In this document: positions 41,390-45,708 of the stretch, in pieces
Numbering within the stretch: position 1 is the first letter of the stretch
Layout of the letters: each line of letters begins with the position of its first letter
DNA from: Bdellovibrionales bacterium
GTDB taxonomy: Bacteria > Bdellovibrionota > Bdellovibrionia > Bdellovibrionales > Bdellovibrionaceae
Assembly (NCBI GenBank): GCA_005793345.1
Contig: SXSU01000079.1
Coordinates: forward strand, 1-45,708
Direction of reading: 5' to 3'
DNA: 45,708 nucleotides
The notes under the pieces: model-generated
What the model was told of the DNA's origin: nothing
The model's input: the letters and a program-made list of their open reading frames with translations, nothing else
Databases searched by the model: none
Position numbers and translations under genes: made by a program

Positions 41390-42162
41390 GTCTTGAAAAT
41401 GAACAATTTTATTGGATTTTTATAAATTTAAAACATCAAATTAAATCAAAGAAGATGAGTCAGAGTCGTGCAGATAAAATGGTTTTTGTATTACATCCAA
41501 ATGAAGTCTCAGAGTGGCTAGCATGGTGTCCACTTTTTCGAGACTGGATACCTTTACAAAATATTGTAATTCAAAAAAATAATGCGTTGAAATTAATGAT
41601 TAAACTCAAAGAAGAAATTAACTTGCAAGAAGATACTAATTTATCGTTAAAGAATGAGAAAACAACTATCAATAATTATAATAGTACAACTATTTTAAAA
41701 AAAAATATCCCAAAAGATTATGCTCATTTGCAAGATATTATAGATGAAAATCCACTAACAAGTGTGGATTTTGTTGGTGAAGACTTGTCTTTGTCTGATA
41801 TACCTGAGCCGCCAAATTTAGAATATTTATTTGTTTCGGAAAGCGATCGTCGAGGGGCTCCACGTTATGAAGTTCGACTAGAGACTTTAATAATGAGCCA
41901 GGGTAAAAGTTTTAAAACACATACTGTTAATATTTCTGATTCTGGAGCATTTTTAGAACATGCGATTCCTCCAGATTTTGCAAATTCGAGTCTTGAAGTT
42001 GTATTTTATTTGAAATTAAACAGCGTGACAGAAAAGTTTGCTGTTAAAGGAAAAGTTTTACCCAATCGAGAAAATTTAAAATACATTACATTTAATATTA
42101 CTTCTTCAGAAAACAAAAAAGGTTTTGAACGTTTGATGATGTTGTATTTTCAAGGCAGGTAA
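41374..42162 (+). CDS. PilZ-domain protein with degenerate GYF-like N-terminus
   Basis: A 262-residue protein. The first 65 residues look like a worn GYF_2 module (ADKMVFVLHPNEVSEWLAWC, LFRDWIPLQN). A Lys/Asn-rich linker follows, then a PilZ domain at about 155-262 with both cyclic di-GMP motifs intact: R160-x3-R164 (RGAPR) and N186-x-S-x-x-G191 (NISDSG). So this protein, rather than its upstream partner, is the likely c-di-GMP receptor of the pair. ATG 41374 lies within the upstream gene; the ABC exporter gene starts 5 bases after its stop. Output is unknown; the operon hints at control of export or envelope function. Confidence 0.82.
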   Translation: MECSLSLENEQFYWIFINLKHQIKSKKMSQSRADKMVFVLHPNEVSEWLAWCPLFRDWIPLQNIVIQKNNALKLMIKLKEEINLQEDTNLSLKNEKTTINNYNSTTILKKNIPKDYAHLQDIIDENPLTSVDFVGEDLSLSDIPEPPNLEYLFVSESDRRGAPRYEVRLETLIMSQGKSFKTHTVNISDSGAFLEHAIPPDFANSSLEVVFYLKLNSVTEKFAVKGKVLPNRENLKYITFNITSSENKKGFERLMMLYFQGR

Positions 42163-42167
42163 TAATT

Positions 42168-43922
42168 ATGATCAAACAATTTAGAAGACTTTTATTAGAA
42201 TTAAATCCATATAAAAAACAATTAACAATTATGATTTTTGCTGGAATTGTTATGAGTTTGGCGCAATGGCAATTGGCAGTTCAGCTAAAAACTTTATTTG
42301 ATACTCTCGAACATAAAAATGCAGCAGAAGTTTTAGCTTTACCAAAATTTATAATGTTAATCACATTATTCATGGTGATAGGGCGATATATTCATTTATC
42401 AATAATGAACTATACAGCAGACTGTGTTGTTACAAAATTAAGAGGAGATCTTCAAGCTCAATTTATGAATCTGAGTTTAGATTTTCATAATAATTTTCAA
42501 TCTGGGTCTGGTGGACTTATATCGAGGATATTAAGTGATGTTGTCATTATTCAACATGGATTACGGTTGGTTGCTGATTTTTTTACTCAACCCTTGTCAT
42601 TTTTATTGCTCATAGGCACATTGTTTTATCGAGACTGGAAGTTAACTTGTATTATATTGCTTTTTCTTCCTCCCCTTGTTGCTTTTTTAAAACAAATTGG
42701 AAGATCTTTAAGAAAGTATGGACATCATAGTCAAGAGATTCTCGAAAAACTTACAACAGTTATAAAAGAAAGTATCGAGGGCGTTAAAGTTATTCAATCT
42801 TATGACTTAGAAAAGAGTCGAGTAAAAAAATTTGATGAAGTTGCTAATGTTTACTTAGAAGCTCGTAAAAAAATCCATATGCGAGGAGAGGCCGCTAGTC
42901 CTGCCACTGAGTTTTTAGCAACTAGTGTGGTTATGATTATTTTTACTTATATAGGTCTAGAAATTTCTAAAGGGCATGCGACTTTTGGAGATTTTGGTAG
43001 TTATCTTGGCGCTTTATTTATGTTACAGTCTCCAATAAAAAAAATTCAAGAGAGTTTTGTAAAAGTGCAAGAAACAGTAGTGGCACTAGAGAGAGTTTTT
43101 AGTATTATAGACAGTGATCACAGTGTGCCTGAATGGGTAGACACATTACCAATACCTCCTGAATGGAAAACTATAGAATTTAAAAATGTTTCATTTTCTT
43201 ATAATAATTGGAAATTAAAGGCAATAGAAGCAATACCTCCAAGAATGATTTTAAAAAATGTAAATCTAACAATTAAAAGAGGTGAGATTTTAGCTATCGT
43301 TGGAGAAAGTGGTAGTGGTAAATCAACTTTAGTAAATTTAATGCAAAGATTTTTTGATCCAACTGAAGGTTCTATTTCTATTGATGGAATTGATATAAAA
43401 AAATTTAAAATCAAAGATTTACGTCACCAGATTGGATTAGTTACTCAAGATGTTTTTTTATTTAGTGATTCTGTTGGCAAAAATATCGAGTATGGAGACT
43501 TAACAAAAGAACCTTCAGGAGTTGTCATGGCTTCTATGATGGCTAATGCACATGATTTTATTTCAAAAAATACAATGGGGTATGATGCACCAGTAGGTGA
43601 TAGGGGATCTTTACTCTCGGGTGGTGAAAAGCAAAGAGTTTCTATTGCCAGAGCACTTTTTAAAAATGCACCAATTCTTGTATTAGATGAAGCAACAAGT
43701 GCCTTGGACTCGGCAAGTGAAATTGAAGTTCAAAAAGGATTAGATCGCCTTATGCAAGGTAAAACTACAGTAGTTATTGCTCATCGACTTTCAACAGTTT
43801 TACATGCAAATAAAATTATTGTAATGAAAGAGGGCGAAATTATTGAAAGTGGTAGTCATGCAGAATTAGTTCATAGAGGCGGCGAGTATTCTCGATTTAT
43901 ATCTATGCAAAATTTAAAGTGA
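42168..43922 (+). CDS. MsbA-like ABC exporter (fused membrane and ATPase half-transporter)
   Basis: A 584-residue type IV ABC exporter half-transporter that would act as a homodimer in the inner membrane. Six membrane segments lie in about 15-290. The ATPase has Walker A GESGSGKST (379-387), Q-loop near VTQDVFLFS, signature LSGGE (483-487), Walker B LVLDE (504-508) and H-loop His539. Similarity in layout to MsbA-type lipid or multidrug flippases is clear, but the cargo cannot be read from sequence. A short extra segment before Walker A (about 347-360, WKLKAIEAIPP) is unusual. It follows the PilZ gene by five bases, so cyclic di-GMP signalling and export may be linked here. Confidence 0.9.
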   Translation: MIKQFRRLLLELNPYKKQLTIMIFAGIVMSLAQWQLAVQLKTLFDTLEHKNAAEVLALPKFIMLITLFMVIGRYIHLSIMNYTADCVVTKLRGDLQAQFMNLSLDFHNNFQSGSGGLISRILSDVVIIQHGLRLVADFFTQPLSFLLLIGTLFYRDWKLTCIILLFLPPLVAFLKQIGRSLRKYGHHSQEILEKLTTVIKESIEGVKVIQSYDLEKSRVKKFDEVANVYLEARKKIHMRGEAASPATEFLATSVVMIIFTYIGLEISKGHATFGDFGSYLGALFMLQSPIKKIQESFVKVQETVVALERVFSIIDSDHSVPEWVDTLPIPPEWKTIEFKNVSFSYNNWKLKAIEAIPPRMILKNVNLTIKRGEILAIVGESGSGKSTLVNLMQRFFDPTEGSISIDGIDIKKFKIKDLRHQIGLVTQDVFLFSDSVGKNIEYGDLTKEPSGVVMASMMANAHDFISKNTMGYDAPVGDRGSLLSGGEKQRVSIARALFKNAPILVLDEATSALDSASEIEVQKGLDRLMQGKTTVVIAHRLSTVLHANKIIVMKEGEIIESGSHAELVHRGGEYSRFISMQNLK

Positions 43923-43968
43923 AGTGGATTGAAGTAAGAATGAAATATGAATAAAATAAGGATGAAGT

Positions 43969-45480
43969 ATGATTTATATCTTTAAAAGAAATCTTTTTTT
44001 AATTATTTTTATAAGTATACAAATTTTATTAAACTTATCATGTAAGACGACTTTAAAAAATGCAAACATGGATAGTGAGTTTAAAAAGAATGACCATTTT
44101 TATTTTGAGCCCAATAGTTGGGAAAAAATGTGTATCAAAGACAAAATCGAAGTGGGTTGTTGGCTCACAGGAAGTTTTGATCATGTTGCTGTTGAATCTA
44201 AGCGGATTCCAATTTTAAGGGGGCCTAGTTCTACTACGGAAACTCAATTTGTAATCACTGTCTCTAAAAATGATGACCCTTTAGTTTATCGAATTTTTGA
44301 TCGCAAAGCACGATCAATTTTAGTTCCGTACAAAGTGAGTGAAGCACAGAGAGACTTTTCTGGATTTAAAAATATACACTTGTTGTTTAATAATTTAAAA
44401 CCTGAAACTGAATATGAATTTTTAGTTGCCTCTGATTCAGGGGCTGTTGTTGATGAAAGAAAGTTTAAAACCTGGCCCAAAAAAATGAAGTCAGTTGATT
44501 TTGCAGTTGCTTCTTGTATGGACGATTTTTATTTAAAACAAGGTGGCGAGCAAATATGGAATGAAATGCTAGATTGGCAACCTCAGGCATTATTGCTAAT
44601 TGGTGATAATGTATATGCGACTAAAAGAGATGGTAAACCCATAATTCCAATGTCATTAAAAGATTTATGGGGACGTTATGTTGATGGCCGATTGAGTATG
44701 CCATTATTTAAACGCTATATCCTTGTTCCAACATATGCAGTTTGGGATGATCACGATTATGGAGCAAAGGATGGTGATCGAGATTTTGAATTAAAAGATC
44801 AATCTCTAAAAATATTCAGAGATTTCTATTCTCATGAACCTCTTTTAAATACTTATGAGAATGGTCCAGGTGCGGGTTCTGTTTTTACAATTGCAAATCA
44901 AAGATTTATCTTAGCTGATGACAGATTTTTTAGAACTGCAGACGCTAGAGTTAAACCTGGAGAAGATCCACAATCAGTAAATTCAGAGCAAACACATTTT
45001 GGTGAGCAAGGTGAAAATTGGATTTTTAAAAATTTAAATGCATCTGTAAAACCCACATGGCTTATTTCTGGAGATCAGTTCTTTGGTGCATATCATGAGT
45101 TTGATTCATATGAGGGAGTTCATCCTAAATCTTTTGTGCGATTTTTGGCATTACTTCGCCATGTAAAATCAAAAGTTATATTTATATCAGGAGATCGTCA
45201 CTTAAGTGAGTTTATGAAAATTGAAAAAGAAATTTTAGGATATCCCACCTACGAAATCACTTCAAGTGGACTGCATGCTAAAACTTATCCAGGTGCATGG
45301 GATAAAACAAAAAACCCAAGATTCTTTAGAGGCGAGAGTGGAGTTTTTAATTACACGATGATCAGATCTGAAATTGTGGGTGGAAAAAGTTTAAATATGC
45401 AAGTATCTTCGTATAAATTAAACAAAGAATTAATTTATAAAGAGCTAGTCAATATTCCAATGTTTAATTCAAAAAAATAA
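43969..45480 (+). CDS. PhoD-like metallophosphatase lipoprotein
   Basis: A 503-residue PhoD-like phosphatase with a Sec signal ending in a lipobox (LNLSC), so it should be a lipid-anchored periplasmic or outer-membrane enzyme. Metal-site blocks are present: FAVASC, GDN (Asp213, Asn214), WDDHDYG with Asp260-Asp261-His262-Asp263, SGDQFFG, and SGDRHLSE with His411. Before these, about 50-165, is a beta-rich N-terminal domain typical of the family. Such enzymes hydrolyse phosphodiesters or monoesters using Ca/Fe. AAGGA precedes the ATG. It lies 46 bases after the ABC exporter gene, probably the end of the same operon. With PhoX at 16090 the region encodes two distinct extracellular phosphatase families. 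Confidence 0.87.
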   Translation: MIYIFKRNLFLIIFISIQILLNLSCKTTLKNANMDSEFKKNDHFYFEPNSWEKMCIKDKIEVGCWLTGSFDHVAVESKRIPILRGPSSTTETQFVITVSKNDDPLVYRIFDRKARSILVPYKVSEAQRDFSGFKNIHLLFNNLKPETEYEFLVASDSGAVVDERKFKTWPKKMKSVDFAVASCMDDFYLKQGGEQIWNEMLDWQPQALLLIGDNVYATKRDGKPIIPMSLKDLWGRYVDGRLSMPLFKRYILVPTYAVWDDHDYGAKDGDRDFELKDQSLKIFRDFYSHEPLLNTYENGPGAGSVFTIANQRFILADDRFFRTADARVKPGEDPQSVNSEQTHFGEQGENWIFKNLNASVKPTWLISGDQFFGAYHEFDSYEGVHPKSFVRFLALLRHVKSKVIFISGDRHLSEFMKIEKEILGYPTYEITSSGLHAKTYPGAWDKTKNPRFFRGESGVFNYTMIRSEIVGGKSLNMQVSSYKLNKELIYKELVNIPMFNSKK

Positions 45481-45501
45481 CTAAGCTTGGCCCTTGTGTT
45501 T

Positions 45502-45522
45502 TGATAGTTTTAGTCGCTATCA
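45502..45522. terminator. Weak hairpin after the PhoD-like gene
   Basis: TGATAG at 45502-45507 pairs with CTATCA at 45517-45522. The 6-bp stem with a 9-base loop, 21 bases after the stop, has no strong T-run. It may act as a weak terminator. Confidence 0.3.
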
Positions 45523-45566
45523 TATTATTATGAGCAATTTAAATGCGCAGCTAAGTTGGTGAATTA

Positions 45567-45708
45567 GTGCTTCAAGTATTTTTCGACGGTACCGGTAAGC
45601 TGCACGTGGAAGATGTGCCGGCGCCAGTTTGCAGCAGCGGACGGGTGCTGGTGCAGGTGCACAGCAGCGTCATCTCGGCCGGTACAGAGGCCGCGTCACT
45701 TGCCGGTG
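45567..45708 (+). CDS. N-terminus of a bi-domain or zinc-type oxidoreductase, cut by the window edge
   Basis: GTG at 45567 opens a frame of 47 codons to the right edge. The product begins LQVFFDGTGKLHVEDVPAP and continues to GRVLVQVHSSVISAGTEAA. This matches the N-terminal GroES-like part of zinc-dependent dehydrogenases and especially of bi-domain oxidoreductases, whose starts often read as a short strand, a V-P-x-P turn, then VLV....SLISAGTE. Such genes are frequent in surface-polysaccharide clusters. By hand count 72 of the last 108 bases are G or C, unlike the AT-rich genes to the left, and codon use is GC-rich. No good ribosome site precedes the GTG. It either belongs to another genome joined here or marks an imported segment. 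Confidence 0.6.
   Translation, partial: MLQVFFDGTGKLHVEDVPAPVCSSGRVLVQVHSSVISAGTEAASLAG

Noticed and set aside
45530..45562. Ten-codon frame MSNLNAQLSW before the GC-rich end
   Set aside because: Too short to support. It may be the true start of the next native gene interrupted by the junction, but this cannot be shown.

Overview
This window looks like an AT-rich chromosome segment from a Gram-negative bacterium. It carries TamA/TamB outer-membrane assembly genes, several lipoproteins with lipoboxes, a Tat-exported PhoX phosphatase, periplasmic enzymes and an MsbA-like exporter. The AT-rich coding style, the many secreted proteins of unknown function, the GYF_2-PilZ proteins and the protein O-mannosyltransferase-like gene suggest Bdellovibrionota (Bdellovibrio relatives). 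That placement is an inference from gene content, not a database match.

Layout. 1-1029 (-): Lys/Cys-rich lipoprotein, cut by the left edge. 1309-8923 (+): three secreted proteins (alpha/beta-hydrolase-like, unknown, multicopper oxidase with a C-terminal extension). 9058-10179 (+): DUF4143-type AAA+ ATPase. 10259-13218 (+): thrS and infC, where infC appears to start at an AUU codon. 13336-14898 (-): VAO-type flavin oxidase. 15158-17760 (+): two small lipoproteins and PhoX. 17940-27655 (-): a fibronectin-like membrane protein, htpX, and a three-gene operon of TPR-like protein, TamB and TamA joined by 4-base ATGA overlaps. 27958-32152 (-): efp, htpG, a ureohydrolase and a secreted unknown. 32292-34518 (+): GT39 mannosyltransferase-like protein and aat. 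34809-36008 (-): secreted unknown. 36730-39446 (+): two more AAA+ ATPases. 39630-45480 (+): small acidic protein, TlpA-like thioredoxin, two GYF_2/PilZ proteins, an ABC exporter and a PhoD-like phosphatase.

Two non-coding patterns stand out. First, all three AAA+ ATPase genes, and possibly the secreted unknown next to two of them, are directly preceded by short inverted or tandem repeats. Each set has its own sequence but the architecture is similar, and at one gene the repeat runs into the start codon. Two of these ATPases end in a D-x13-E-x-K signature like PD-(D/E)XK nucleases. Self-recognised operators or target sites would explain this; the function is unproven. Second, gene ends carry a modular set of three dispersed hairpin types, here called P, G and H, used singly or in shuffled combinations, probably as (bidirectional) terminators.

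In the last ~140 bases the composition jumps from AT-rich to about two thirds G+C, where a bi-domain or zinc-type oxidoreductase N-terminus begins. This looks like an assembly chimera or the edge of a transferred segment. No rRNA, tRNA, CRISPR array, insertion sequence or transposase was seen.
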